DNA of 64,000 nucleotides from Hafnia alvei (GTDB lineage: Bacteria; Pseudomonadota; Gammaproteobacteria; Enterobacterales; Enterobacteriaceae): assembly GCF_034424155.1 (NCBI RefSeq), contig NZ_CP139992.1, positions 3,860,012-3,924,011 on the forward strand. Reading direction: 5' to 3'. The number at the start of each line of letters is the position of its first letter. Positions within the stretch are counted from its first letter, which is position 1. The translations under genes were made by a program, and so were the position numbers. The notes under the pieces are model-generated. The model was given only the letters and a program-made list of their open reading frames with translations, ran no database searches and was not told the origin of the DNA. Shown here in pieces: positions 22,951 to 32,139 of the stretch.

Positions 22951-23460
22951 TCACTGTGCCGCAGCGGCAGCGGGAACGCTCGTTTCGGCAGTAGCCCAAG
23001 GCATAATAGGCACTGCGCTGATGGCGTTCTTCGGAGAACCATCCACAACTTTATCGGAATACGTCAAATAGACTAAAGCGTTACGAGCGGGATCGTAAAA
23101 ACGTACTACCTGTAATTTTTTAAACACCAATGAAGTGCGTTTACGGAAAACAACTTCTCCATCAGATTTCTTATTCTTAATCTTTTCGCTTATTGCGATT
23201 GGCCCAACCTGCTGGCAAGAGATCGCGGCATCAGCAGTATCTTCTGCTAATCCCAAACCACCTTTAATGCCGCCAGTTTTCGCTCGGCTAATATAGCAAG
23301 TCACATTTTTAATGTCTGGATCGTCAAATGCCTCAACCACAATTTTGTGGTCAGGCCCCAGAATTTTAAACACCGTATCAACGGAACCGATCTGTTCTGC
23401 ATGGGCTGCAGACATCATCGCAGTCATTGTGAAACATAACCCTACAAAAAATTTGTTCAC
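22951..23460 (-). CDS. creA: CreA family protein
   Basis: 169 residues with a cleavable signal peptide (cut near AHA-EQ at about residue 22), so it is secreted or periplasmic. Conserved core: [41 protein letters not shown] and [15 protein letters not shown]. The function is unknown. It is named from its place beside creBCD in E. coli, but creBCD are not here. The start is GTG, with GAGG upstream. The C-terminus has an extra Ala-rich tail ([14 protein letters not shown]) not present in the E. coli protein as I recall it. Confidence 0.93.
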   Translation of the reverse strand: MNKFFVGLCFTMTAMMSAAHAEQIGSVDTVFKILGPDHKIVVEAFDDPDIKNVTCYISRAKTGGIKGGLGLAEDTADAAISCQQVGPIAISEKIKNKKSDGEVVFRKRTSLVFKKLQVVRFYDPARNALVYLTYSDKVVDGSPKNAISAVPIMPWATAETSVPAAAAAQ

Positions 23461-23671
23461 CTAGCTACCTCGGATAATTATAATCACGCCAGTTATTAAT
23501 AAAACGAACGTAATTACATAGTATATAAAAGTTCTAAATCTTACAGCACGGCTCACACCTGCATAGCACTCTTTGCGCTGAAAAAACCTTAATATAAGTC
23601 TAAGGCCTAAAAAGTTGCTATTATGCCGCTTAGTTGCTGTTTACGTTCATTACTGCTTTTGAGGATGCTAT

Positions 23672-24550
23672 ATGGATCAGGCCAGTATTATTCGTGACCT
23701 GTTAAGCTGGTTGGAAGGACACTTAGACCAACCACTATCGCTCGATAACGTCGCAGCCAAAGCGGGATATTCTAAATGGCACCTGCAACGGATGTTCAAG
23801 GAAGTCACTGGTCAAGCCATTGGTGCCTATATACGCGCACGCCGTTTATCTAAGGCCGCCGTGGCACTTCGACTAACCAGTCGCCCAATTTTAGATATCG
23901 CACTGCAATACCGTTTTGACTCACAGCAGACGTTCACTCGCGCCTTTAAGAAGCAGTTTAATCAAACTCCCGCGCTTTATCGCCGCGCGGAAGATTGGCA
24001 TGCTTACGGAATGTGCCCACCGATTCGTCTGGGTCTGAGCAATTTGATTCAACCTGAGTTTATAACGCTGCCTAGCATATCCTTGGTGGGTATCACGCAA
24101 TGTTATACCTGCACGTTGGAGCAAATCAGCAAAGTCCGTACCGAACTGCGTAGCCAATTCTGGCACGATTTCCTGCACGATGTGAAAAACATCCCGCCGG
24201 TTCTGTATGGATTACACCACTCTCGCCCAAGTTTAGATAAAGATGACGAGCAAGAAGTGTTGTATACCACCGCGCTAGAAATTGAGCATTTGCCACCTGA
24301 TGTCACGAAAGAAGTACAGTCGATAACTCTGCTCGGCGGCGAATATGCCCAGTTTTGCTATAACGGCCCAGCTGAAGGATTCCAGGAATTTATCCTAAAC
24401 CTTTACGGCACCACATTACCAACGCTAAATCTGGTGCGTCGTAAAGGTTACGATATCGAGCGCTTCCATCCTCAGACGGATTCCTCGCAGCGACCACCTA
24501 AACATATCTGCTGCGAGTATCTGATTCCGACCCGTCGCGAAGAAGATTAA
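23672..24550 (+). CDS. rob: Right origin-binding protein Rob (AraC/XylS family)
   Basis: A 292-residue transcription factor. An N-terminal AraC-type DNA-binding domain with two helix-turn-helix units comes first (about 8-105, with AAKAGYSKWHLQRMFKEVTG and ALQYRFDSQQTFTRAFKKQF). A GyrI-like C-terminal domain (about 120-288) binds bile salts and fatty acids in E. coli. Rob activates the mar/sox/rob regulon, including efflux pumps, and was first found bound to oriC. Its TAA overlaps the convergent gpmB stop by three bases, so no terminator lies between them. Confidence 0.96.
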   Translation: MDQASIIRDLLSWLEGHLDQPLSLDNVAAKAGYSKWHLQRMFKEVTGQAIGAYIRARRLSKAAVALRLTSRPILDIALQYRFDSQQTFTRAFKKQFNQTPALYRRAEDWHAYGMCPPIRLGLSNLIQPEFITLPSISLVGITQCYTCTLEQISKVRTELRSQFWHDFLHDVKNIPPVLYGLHHSRPSLDKDDEQEVLYTTALEIEHLPPDVTKEVQSITLLGGEYAQFCYNGPAEGFQEFILNLYGTTLPTLNLVRRKGYDIERFHPQTDSSQRPPKHICCEYLIPTRREED

Positions 24551-25194
24551 CGCTGGATCTCATCAAGTGCAGGTCTATCCAAATGATGGATATCACCTGC
24601 ACTTTCAACGACCCAACCCGGCGCCAGCCAAGGGCTTTGCTGATAATCTACCCGTGATAGTGAACAGTTGCGCAGGCGCAAACGTCGCTCGGCGTGTGGC
24701 GGTAACCCTAAAATAGTCCCTAACAACGCGCCTAAGGCAATCCCATGGCTCACCAATGCGGGCTGACTTCCCTCGGGTAAATCAAGACAGCTATTCAACG
24801 CGGCACGCATGCGCGTGGCCAGTTCAGCCATGCTTTCCCCCTCGGGGATACGCGCATCAGGCGTACCATCAACCATCTGCTTACGCCATTTCTCTTCCTC
24901 AGGGGAAAGCGAATCAAGCAAGCGCTCTTCTAATACGCCCATATGCAGTTCACGCAGGCGCGAATCGAGAATGAGCTCACATCCACAGGCATCAGCGATG
25001 GCCTGCCCAGTTTGGCGAGTCCGCCCCAGATCGCTGGCAATCACATGCGTGATCCCCATCTGGCTCAAACGGGCCGCAACCTGACGCGCTTGAAGTTCTC
25101 CTAACTCGGTCAATGGGCTGTTGGATTGTCCCTGAATCCGGCGTTCTGCGTTCCACTCGGTTTCACCGTGGCGAATAAGATATACCTGTGTCAT
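24547..25194 (-). CDS. gpmB: Histidine phosphatase GpmB (YtjC)
   Basis: 215 residues, histidine phosphatase superfamily. The phosphohistidine motif is RHGET (8-12), H9 being the nucleophile; the second histidine lies in LVSHGIAL. It is annotated as phosphoglycerate mutase 2, but members of this branch act as phosphatases and mutase activity is doubtful. The gene is convergent with rob and divergent from yjjX, the same as in E. coli. Confidence 0.94.
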   Translation of the reverse strand: MTQVYLIRHGETEWNAERRIQGQSNSPLTELGELQARQVAARLSQMGITHVIASDLGRTRQTGQAIADACGCELILDSRLRELHMGVLEERLLDSLSPEEEKWRKQMVDGTPDARIPEGESMAELATRMRAALNSCLDLPEGSQPALVSHGIALGALLGTILGLPPHAERRLRLRNCSLSRVDYQQSPWLAPGWVVESAGDIHHLDRPALDEIQR

Positions 25195-25246
25195 GTACTT
25201 TTTCCGTATACTGCGAGAAATGCGCTAATAGGAAGCTGGAAATACT

Positions 25247-25780
25247 ATGTACCATGTTGTAGCAGCAACTACCAACCCCGCAAAAATTAAGGCTATTTCT
25301 CTGGCGTTCGATGATGTTTTTGGTCCCGACCAGTATCGCATTGAAGGCATTGAAGTTGATAGTGGAGTCCCCGAACAACCCATTGGAAATCACGAAACGC
25401 GAACCGGCTCACGCCACAGAGTAATGTGCGCACGTCAAGTTTGCCCGGAAGCTGATTTTTGGGTCGGTGTTGAAGCGGGTATTGAAGAGAATATGACGTT
25501 CGCATGGATGACGATTGAGAATCATCATATGCGCGGAGAATCTCGTTCAGCAAGCCTGATGCTGCCGGAATCTGTCCTGCAAGGCATCGCAGAAGGTAAA
25601 GCCTTAGGCAGTGAAATGAAGGCGATTACTGGAACAAATGATATCGGCCGCCGCGAAGGCGCTATCGGTGTCTTTACCAACGGTGTACTGACACGCACCA
25701 GTGTTTATCACCAAGCGTTAGTTTTAGCTCTGGTCCCTTTTCATAATGAAATCTTCCAGAAGCGTGCAGAAACAAAATAG
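25247..25780 (+). CDS. yjjX: Inosine/xanthosine triphosphatase YjjX
   Basis: A 177-residue NTPase of the YjjX/ITPase fold ([18 protein letters not shown] at the N-terminus, ESGVPEQP-like [55 protein letters not shown]). It hydrolyses ITP and XTP, keeping deaminated purines out of RNA and DNA. It is slightly longer than E. coli YjjX (about 170). GGAAG precedes the ATG. Confidence 0.93.
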   Translation: MYHVVAATTNPAKIKAISLAFDDVFGPDQYRIEGIEVDSGVPEQPIGNHETRTGSRHRVMCARQVCPEADFWVGVEAGIEENMTFAWMTIENHHMRGESRSASLMLPESVLQGIAEGKALGSEMKAITGTNDIGRREGAIGVFTNGVLTRTSVYHQALVLALVPFHNEIFQKRAETK

Positions 25781-25811
25781 CGATGCACCTTACTAGACGC
25801 TTTAGCGATCT

Positions 25812-25838
25812 GACGATGGCTCCCAAACGAGCCATCGC
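25812..25838. terminator. Hairpin between convergent yjjX and trpR
   Basis: A 9-bp stem cgatggctc / gagccatcg with a 6-base loop. There is no U-run on either side, so it may stabilise the RNA ends rather than terminate. Confidence 0.4.
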
Positions 25839-25861
25839 ATAGCAATTCACTTAACGTCATA

Positions 25862-26188
25862 CTATTTATCAGTCAGTAACTGCTGTTCTAACCATTGTTT
25901 CAGATCTGCGGGCGCTGTTTTCAAACTATTTGATCCGCGAGTGATGGTTGCAATACCTGCGCCTAACTGACTTTTCAGCTCACGCTGGCTGATCTCGCCT
26001 TTCATCAACTCTTCAATAATTCGCACCCGCGTCGCCAACGCTGTTCTTTCGTCCGGCGTCAAAAAAAGCTGTAACATCGGGCCTTGTAAATCTTCGGCAA
26101 ACGCCTGCCGTAGCAATTCAACAAAACGTTGCCAGTCATCATTTTCTTGTGCGCTGAGCGCGGGATCATTCAGGGATCGCGTTGTCAT
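25862..26188 (-). CDS. trpR: Trp operon repressor
   Basis: 108 residues from the second ATG, the exact E. coli length. The helix-turn-helix [23 protein letters not shown] is nearly identical to E. coli. With tryptophan bound it represses trp, aroH, mtr and its own gene. The frame is open for 12 further codons up to an ATG at 26224, but that ATG lies inside the trp operator and would scarcely be in the mRNA, so the shorter start is preferred. Confidence 0.95.
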   Translation of the reverse strand: MTTRSLNDPALSAQENDDWQRFVELLRQAFAEDLQGPMLQLFLTPDERTALATRVRIIEELMKGEISQRELKSQLGAGIATITRGSNSLKTAPADLKQWLEQQLLTDK

Positions 26189-26216
26189 GATTAGCTGCCA
26201 TACTCTTGGTGAGAAA

Positions 26217-26264
26217 ATACTCATTAACTAGTACGGCAGCATACCATAAACTTGGCGCAGTCAA
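26217..26264 (-). promoter_or_regulatory. trpR promoter with trp operator
   Basis: On the minus strand: TTGACT (26264-26259), a possible -10 TATGCT (26243-26238), then GTACTAGTTAATGAGTAT (26234-26217). The last is a palindrome around TTAA that matches the trp operator (CTAGTTAACTAG core) well. This fits autoregulation of trpR. The 15-base spacer is short, so the -10 is uncertain. Confidence 0.8.
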
Positions 26265-26282
26265 AGATATCCAGAACAGAAA

Positions 26283-28205
26283 TCAGTAACGGCGCTCCCA
26301 TTCTGCATCGGTCAGGATTTTGGTTGGGCGCTTCATGAAGTAACGATAGTAAGCATCATAAGCCAAGACGTTCTTCACATAGCCACGGGTTTCCGAGAAA
26401 GGAATACTCTCAATAAAGGCGACTGCATCTACGCGACCACCGGTATTTCCGAGCCACGTGGTGACGCGAGACGGCCCTGCGTTATAAGCTGCGCTCGATA
26501 AAATACGGTTACGCCCCAAACTCTGATACACATATTCCAGATAGCTGGTGCCAATCTGAATGTTGGTAATAGGATCGAGCAGCTGGCTGCTGTTGACGTA
26601 GTTGCTTAAATTAAACATTTGCGCCGTGTGCTCAGCGGTTTTAGGCATCACCTGCATCAACCCACTAGCCCCAACCGGTGACTGGGCTTTTGGATTCCAA
26701 GCACTTTCTTGGCGTGCGATAGCCATCGCATAGGATTGAGAAATCCCTTTATCTTCTGTGGCCTGGCGGAACTGCTGCGGCCACGCCATTGGGAAACGTT
26801 CTTCTAAATGATCCCATAGCTTCGCGGTGATCGTCGCCTGAACACTGAGATCGGCCCAGTTTTGCTCAAAGGCATAACGCGCTAAAGCCGCCTGATCCGA
26901 TTTAGATTTACTGCTAATGAGAGAAACCCATTCGCTCCGCGCAGTATTATCCATGTTCCAATACATCAGTTCACGGATACGATCGATCGCAGGATCGTTG
27001 GTAAGCTTGGAAGATGGCTTATCCGCAACCTCAACCTGCAATGGATATGTGATACCCAGTTTTTGAGCCGCCACCATCGGATAGAATCCGCGCTGCTGAG
27101 TCAACGAACGAAGAATGCTTTCACCTTCGCTGCGTTTGCCATCCTCAATCATGACGCTCGCATTCCAGTAGCGCCATTCGTCTTTATTACGCACTTCTTG
27201 CGGCAATAAAGCCAACCATGTGCGGATTTCTTGCTTATTGCCATTGCCTAACGCTAACCGCACACGACGTTCAATCAGTGAAGCGCTGTTGCTATTTTTA
27301 ATCACATTATCTCGCCACCGAATATCATCGGTGGTGGCGTCGCTGCCCATCAAGCGCCATGCAATACTGTCTTCCATGGCCTGACGTTGCTTATCGCCAA
27401 TTTTTTGCAATCGCACCAAAGTTGGAAGCATCGCGCGTGCTTCATCAGCGTTCTGACGCGCCAAGCTGGAGAATGCGATTTCAGTCGCGTCGCGGGTAAA
27501 ATCGGTTGGTCCCACGCTACGCGCAAATGCCTCGACATTGCGAGGATCGGCCTGAAGGCTAGCAAGTGCATCGCCCATAGTTTGATAATCAGGCGGAAGC
27601 TGCTTGGCTAGGAAACTTACCAGCCCGTTATTGCCTTTCTTCAGCGCCAAACGCATACGTTCAAGCACGGTCAGCGGCGTCTGATCGCCAGAGGCTTTCC
27701 ACGCATCAAACAACTTGTCGCAGTTGGTAGGCAGTGACTGACCGCTCAGCCAAATATCACGAGCGCCATCCCATGCAATTTGCTGATGGCCCGTTGCGTA
27801 TTGGGCATAGTAATAATTACAGCGAGCCGCGATAGGTTTAGGAGGCTGAGGGCTAAACACCAACAATCCTGTCCAATCCTGACGACGAGAGAGCTCATTC
27901 ACATAACGAGACGGCAATGATTTAGCGGGAGGCAAGGTCGGATTGCGAGCAATAAAATCTTTAATCTCAATCGTCGTAGCCTGACCAAGATCCTGAGTTA
28001 GCTGGCGGTATTCTAGATAAGGATAAAGCGGGTAATCGCGCAGCGTTGGCATCAGCTGATTCACCGTCATCATCTGATTGCTGTCCCATGCCTGCTTTAC
28101 CTGTAAATAACGCTGACGCTGAGCATCCAAAGAGTCAGCAAAACTGCTCCCGGACACAGCGACTAAACATAAACCTATACCCCAAGCACGCCAATTGTCC
28201 GCCAT
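26283..28205 (-). CDS. slt: Soluble lytic murein transglycosylase Slt70
   Basis: 640 residues (E. coli 645). A signal peptide MADNWRAWGIGLCLVAVSGSSFA is followed by the ring of alpha-helical repeats (U and L domains, to about 450) and the C-terminal lysozyme-like domain: AIARQESAWNPKAQSPVGASGLMQ with the catalytic Glu in RQES, then SSAAYNAGPSRV. It cleaves murein, leaving 1,6-anhydro-muramic ends. The open frame begins 56 codons earlier, but only ATG 28205 gives a signal peptide at the very front, and GGTGAG sits 6 bases before it. Confidence 0.95.
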   Translation of the reverse strand: MADNWRAWGIGLCLVAVSGSSFADSLDAQRQRYLQVKQAWDSNQMMTVNQLMPTLRDYPLYPYLEYRQLTQDLGQATTIEIKDFIARNPTLPPAKSLPSRYVNELSRRQDWTGLLVFSPQPPKPIAARCNYYYAQYATGHQQIAWDGARDIWLSGQSLPTNCDKLFDAWKASGDQTPLTVLERMRLALKKGNNGLVSFLAKQLPPDYQTMGDALASLQADPRNVEAFARSVGPTDFTRDATEIAFSSLARQNADEARAMLPTLVRLQKIGDKQRQAMEDSIAWRLMGSDATTDDIRWRDNVIKNSNSASLIERRVRLALGNGNKQEIRTWLALLPQEVRNKDEWRYWNASVMIEDGKRSEGESILRSLTQQRGFYPMVAAQKLGITYPLQVEVADKPSSKLTNDPAIDRIRELMYWNMDNTARSEWVSLISSKSKSDQAALARYAFEQNWADLSVQATITAKLWDHLEERFPMAWPQQFRQATEDKGISQSYAMAIARQESAWNPKAQSPVGASGLMQVMPKTAEHTAQMFNLSNYVNSSQLLDPITNIQIGTSYLEYVYQSLGRNRILSSAAYNAGPSRVTTWLGNTGGRVDAVAFIESIPFSETRGYVKNVLAYDAYYRYFMKRPTKILTDAEWERRY

Positions 28206-28373
28206 GACCATCTCACCTTTCCTCGCTTTAAACCGATACCACTCATAGACAGCGATTTTAGCAGAGCATTCCATTAGCCCCTGCCTTTCTTCACAACTTT
28301 TACGTTTAGGTTGCCTAGCCACTAACATAAACAACCGAGAAGGGAAAACAAAGGGATAGTGAATTTTGGGCAT

Positions 28374-28400
28374 AAAAAAACCCGCTCAAGGCGGGTTTTT
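28374..28400 (-). terminator. cspA-type gene terminator
   Basis: aaaaaaa-cccgc-tcaag-gcggg-ttttt: a 5-bp GC stem, with an A/T run on both sides. It ends the cold shock gene transcript 72 bases after its stop. Confidence 0.85.
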
Positions 28401-28471
28401 CTTTTCAGTATTCTTTAACTGCTCAGGTCTATGCCGTCATCGCTATCGTAAACAATACTAAACTATAGAGA

Positions 28472-28684
28472 TTACAGAGCTACTACGTTAGCTGCTGCTG
28501 GGCCTTTAGCGCCATTCTCGATAGTGAACTCAACGGTCTGACCTTCGTCCAGAGATTTGTAGCTATCGCTCTGGATTGCAGAGAAATGTACGAATACATC
28601 TTTGCTGCCGTCAGCTGGAGAGATGAAGCCGAAACCTTTATCAGCGTTGAACCATTTTACTAAACCAGTCATTTTGTTAGACAT
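28472..28684 (-). CDS. cspA: Major cold shock protein, CspA family
   Basis: A 70-residue single cold-shock domain. RNP1 is KGFGFI and RNP2 is VFVHF. The N-terminus [17 protein letters not shown] is of the CspA/CspB/CspG type rather than CspC/CspE. It binds single-stranded RNA and prevents hairpins at low temperature. A strong GGAAG site and a long leader with a cold box support a cold-induced gene. The location between slt and ettA differs from E. coli cspA, so strict orthology is not proven and the symbol is by type. Confidence 0.9.
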   Translation of the reverse strand: MSNKMTGLVKWFNADKGFGFISPADGSKDVFVHFSAIQSDSYKSLDEGQTVEFTIENGAKGPAAANVVAL

Positions 28685-28868
28685 TAGATACTTCCTTTCA
28701 ATTTTTTAAGCCACATTATTGCAGCGAACGAGGTTCGTCGTCAGAGCTAGCTTATGGGGTGCACTTAGGAGGAGACTCACGGAAGAAGAGGTATCTAAGG
28801 ATAACGCTTGAACTGAGGACTGCTTTACTAAAACTGCTTTCACATAAGGTCTGTGTTCCAAACCGATG
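28685..28868 (-). promoter_or_regulatory. cspA-type 5' leader with cold box (thermosensor)
   Basis: The minus strand opens with tcggtttggaacacagacc, which fits the cspA cold box (CGGTTTG then CAGACC). It continues with agcagt...agt..ttcaa..gttatc..tagatacc, which follows the E. coli cspA leader closely as I recall it. In E. coli this leader of about 160 bases refolds in the cold to expose the ribosome site. Here it is about 180 bases. Confidence 0.78.
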
Positions 28869-29247
28869 ACGCTATTTACTCATGCCTTAGGTTTATAAGC
28901 AACACCTATTTTTGAATCTTCTTGAATAAACCGTAGTAATTTTGGGGAGAATCCAACGCGGACGCGGCCTACAGGAAAGAAAATTCTTAACTCAATATTT
29001 ATCCGAACGATGAAATAAACATCAAATACCCTATATTTGCATAACTTAACCGACAAAATTTACGCGTTAAACACCCATGTCATGCGACGATGGCTGGGAT
29101 AAAAATTGAAAACGGGCTAAACTCCGCCTTCATAAAATGCCCTGTCGCGCCAATGACAGAACGTCATTTAAATGCTTATGCCCCGCCTCTCGCCCATGAA
29201 TCTGTGAGATAGAGGTAAAACCCTTATAAATCAAGGAGTATATAGCC
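28869..29247. other. Intergenic region with the cspA and ettA promoters
   Basis: The divergent cspA and ettA units both start from this gap. A weak candidate for ettA is TTGAAA at 29106-29111 with CATAAA at 29131-29136 (spacer 19). No gene or repeat was seen. Confidence 0.45.
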
Positions 29248-30915
29248 GTGGCTCAATACGTCTATACTATGCACCGCGTCGGCAAGATTGTTCCGCCGAA
29301 GCGTCACATTTTGAAGGACATTTCCCTTAGTTTCTTCCCCGGAGCCAAAATCGGTGTTCTGGGTCTAAACGGCGCAGGTAAATCAACCCTACTGCGCATC
29401 ATGGCCGGTATTGATACCGAAATCGAAGGTGAAGCCCGCCCACAGCCGGGGATCAAAATCGGTTATCTGCCGCAGGAACCAAAACTTAATCCAGACCAAA
29501 CCGTGCGTGAAGCGGTTGAAGAAGCCGTTGGTGAAGTGAAACGCGCACTGACCCGTTTGGACGAAGTGTATGCACTGTATGCCGATCCAGACGCTGACTT
29601 TGATAAGTTAGCCAAAGAACAGGGCGAGTTGGAGGCGATTATTCAGTCTCACGACGGCCATAATTTGGATAACCAGTTAGAACGTGCCGCCGATGCGCTG
29701 CGTCTGCCTGCCTGGGATGCACAGATTGCAAACCTGTCCGGTGGTGAACGTCGCCGCGTGGCAATTTGCCGTCTGCTGCTGGAAAAACCAGACATGCTGC
29801 TGCTCGACGAACCCACCAACCACTTGGACGCCGAGTCCGTGGCATGGCTGGAACGCTTCCTGCACGACTACGAAGGCACCGTGGTGGCGATTACCCATGA
29901 CCGTTACTTCTTGGATAACGTTGCCGGTTGGATCCTCGAACTTGACCGTGGTGAAGGTATTCCATGGGAAGGTAACTACTCTTCTTGGCTGGAGCAGAAA
30001 GATCAGCGCTTGGCGCAGGAAGCCTCGGCTGAAGCCGCTCGTCGCAAATCTATCGAGAAAGAACTGGAATGGGTACGTCAGGGCGCGAAAGGCCGTCAGT
30101 CTAAAGGTAAAGCGCGTTTGGCTCGCTTTGAAGAACTTAACAACGTTGAGTATCAAAAGCGTAACGAAACCAGCGAACTGTTCATTCCACCAGGACCTCG
30201 TCTGGGTGACAAAGTGCTGGAAGTTCAGAACCTGTCAAAATCTTACGGCGACCGCCTGCTGATTGAAGATCTCTCCTTTGCGCTGCCGAAAGGCGCCATC
30301 GTGGGTATCATCGGCCCAAACGGTGCGGGTAAATCTACCTTGTTCCGTATGATTTCCGGCAAAGAGCAGCCAGATTCCGGCAATATCGATCTCGGTGAAA
30401 CCGTCGTGCTGGCATCAGTAGATCAGTTCCGTGACAGCATGGATGACAAAAAAACCGTTTGGGAAGAAGTCTCTAACGGCCAAGACATCATGCGCATCGG
30501 TAACTTTGAGATGCCAAGCCGCGCCTATGTAGGCCGCTTTAACTTCAAAGGCGTCGATCAAGGCAAACGCGTCGGCGAACTGTCCGGTGGTGAACGTGGT
30601 CGTCTGCACTTAGCGAAACTGCTGCAGGTTGGCGGCAACATGTTGCTGCTCGATGAACCGACCAACGACCTCGACATCGAAACCCTACGCGCCTTAGAAA
30701 ACGCCCTGTTGGAATTCCCAGGCTGCGCGATGGTTATTTCCCATGACCGTTGGTTCCTTGACCGTATCGCCACCCACATTCTGGATTATCAGGATGAAGG
30801 TAAAGTTGAATTCTTCGAAGGTAACTTCACCGAATACGAAGAATACAAAAAACGTACTCTGGGCGCTGAAGCATTAGAACCGCACCGTATTAAGTACAAG
30901 AAGATGACTAAATAG
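29248..30915 (+). CDS. ettA: Energy-dependent translational throttle protein EttA
   Basis: A 555-residue ABC-F protein with two ATPase domains and no membrane part. Walker A: GLNGAGKST (domain 1) and GPNGAGKST (domain 2). Signatures: LSGGERRRVA and LSGGERGRLH. Walker B with catalytic Glu: LLLDEPTNHLD and LLLDEPTNDLD. It binds the ribosomal E site and checks ATP/ADP before the first peptide bond. The start is GTG behind AAGGAG. E. coli has ettA next to slt and nadR; here cspA and three further genes are inserted between these neighbours. Confidence 0.97.
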   Translation: MAQYVYTMHRVGKIVPPKRHILKDISLSFFPGAKIGVLGLNGAGKSTLLRIMAGIDTEIEGEARPQPGIKIGYLPQEPKLNPDQTVREAVEEAVGEVKRALTRLDEVYALYADPDADFDKLAKEQGELEAIIQSHDGHNLDNQLERAADALRLPAWDAQIANLSGGERRRVAICRLLLEKPDMLLLDEPTNHLDAESVAWLERFLHDYEGTVVAITHDRYFLDNVAGWILELDRGEGIPWEGNYSSWLEQKDQRLAQEASAEAARRKSIEKELEWVRQGAKGRQSKGKARLARFEELNNVEYQKRNETSELFIPPGPRLGDKVLEVQNLSKSYGDRLLIEDLSFALPKGAIVGIIGPNGAGKSTLFRMISGKEQPDSGNIDLGETVVLASVDQFRDSMDDKKTVWEEVSNGQDIMRIGNFEMPSRAYVGRFNFKGVDQGKRVGELSGGERGRLHLAKLLQVGGNMLLLDEPTNDLDIETLRALENALLEFPGCAMVISHDRWFLDRIATHILDYQDEGKVEFFEGNFTEYEEYKKRTLGAEALEPHRIKYKKMTK

Positions 30916-30984
30916 GTTTAGTCTCTGTGAATAAGGCTCCTATCGAGGAGTAATGCTGTTCACTTAAGCGTGATTTTAGGGGAA

Positions 30985-31040
30985 GTACACCGATGGGGTC
31001 GTAGCAGCTTTAGCTGCCGGAGCGCCCCGCGGTGTGCTAG
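30985..31040. other. Long imperfect hairpin downstream of ettA
   Basis: An outer arm gtacaccgatgggg pairs with ccccgcggtgtgc, and an inner cagctttagctg forms a second stem. There is no U-run. It could protect the ettA mRNA end or be a decayed repeat. Confidence 0.4.
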
Positions 31041-31116
31041 CCCCGTGTATCTCGATCTCTTCAACGAACTGCATTACCTATCAAAGGGAGCCTTTTTATC
31101 TCTCACCGCCTGCCAA

Positions 31117-32022
31117 CTAATCGCGTAGTGCCTGATTGTATTGAGCAAAAGCGCGGTGATTTAATGTAACCTCAATGAATCGGTCGAGCGCCGGCGAGTT
31201 CAGCTTGCGACTTGGATAAACCAGATACAGCTCATTTCCCTCCGCTTCCCAACCGGGTAATACCCGCACCAAACGCTCTTGATCGACCAAATCCTGCGAC
31301 AAAAATGCGGGCAGCAATGAGATCCCTGCGCCAGCCAATACGCACTCACGCACATACAACAAATTATCGGCGGCATGATCCATCGGCAGCTCCCAGCGAT
31401 AGAATTCCCCTTTACGCTGTAACACCCACTCATGCCATGCACGGTGCGCGATACACTGGTGTTGCTCTAACTGTTTCGGATGCTCAAGCGGCGGGAAGCG
31501 CGAAAGATAAGTCGGAGAGGCCAAAAGATAGCGAGGAGAATACCCCAGACGGCGCCCCACCAACGAAGAATCCTGCGGTTTCCCCGTACGCAGTGCGACA
31601 TCAAATCCATCCTGAACCAGATCGTTCATCACGTCTGAAACGTAAACTTCCAAGCTTACGTCTGGGTAGCTTACGCGGAAATCACTACACACATGTGCCA
31701 ATAGCGTCACCGCAATCCCCGCGGGGGCAGTGATCCGCAGGCGTCCACTGGGATTCTCTTTCAGGCGCTGCAAGCTAAGATCCGCGCGCTCAGCGGCTTG
31801 GATCATTTCGCGACAATGCACCAAATAGCGCTCCCCTGCATAGGTAAGATTGAGTTGCCGGGTAGTGCGATTTAGCAGCCGCAGGCCAAGCTGCTGTTCT
31901 AAATTGCTGACTCGTTGGCTAACGCTGGATTTAGGTAGCCCAGCTCGCTGTGCAGCGGCCGTAAAACTTCCGCACTCCACCACCAGCGCAAACAACGCCA
32001 TGTCCTGTAGTTGATTAAACAT
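31117..32022 (-). CDS. LysR-family transcriptional regulator
   Basis: 301 residues. The N-terminal winged helix-turn-helix (about 1-60) contains GSFTAAAQRAGLPKSSVSQRVSNLEQQLGLRLLNRTTRQLNLT; the C-terminal effector domain begins GRLRITAPAGIAVTLLAHV. It belongs to the large CrgA/DsdC-like branch of LTTRs, whose effectors cannot be read from the sequence. It is divergent from the alcohol dehydrogenase gene at 32140 with 117 bases between, the usual arrangement for a LysR regulator and its target. Confidence 0.9.
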   Translation of the reverse strand: MFNQLQDMALFALVVECGSFTAAAQRAGLPKSSVSQRVSNLEQQLGLRLLNRTTRQLNLTYAGERYLVHCREMIQAAERADLSLQRLKENPSGRLRITAPAGIAVTLLAHVCSDFRVSYPDVSLEVYVSDVMNDLVQDGFDVALRTGKPQDSSLVGRRLGYSPRYLLASPTYLSRFPPLEHPKQLEQHQCIAHRAWHEWVLQRKGEFYRWELPMDHAADNLLYVRECVLAGAGISLLPAFLSQDLVDQERLVRVLPGWEAEGNELYLVYPSRKLNSPALDRFIEVTLNHRAFAQYNQALRD

Positions 32023-32032
32023 CTCGCCTCAT

Positions 32033-32051
32033 TGTTCGTCATAAAAGAACA
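32033..32051. promoter_or_regulatory. Candidate LysR-type operator
   Basis: TGTTC-N9-GAACA, a perfect 5-bp inverted repeat just in front of the LysR start, in the gap shared with the dehydrogenase gene. Size and place fit a LysR recognition site (autorepression and activation of the neighbour). Confidence 0.5.
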
Positions 32052-32139
32052 CTGCGTTAATGATTGTCCATCTTATCATCAGAAAACAGCTCAACTACAC
32101 TAACTTCATTCAACGCAGTTTCTATTTGGGAGCCCTACC

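Noticed and set aside
26189-26224. Longer N-terminus of TrpR
   Set aside because: The upstream ATG lies within the trp operator, and the shorter form has exactly the family length.
28206-28373. 56-codon N-terminal extension of Slt
   Set aside because: It would place the signal peptide inside the protein, and a ribosome site precedes the inner ATG.
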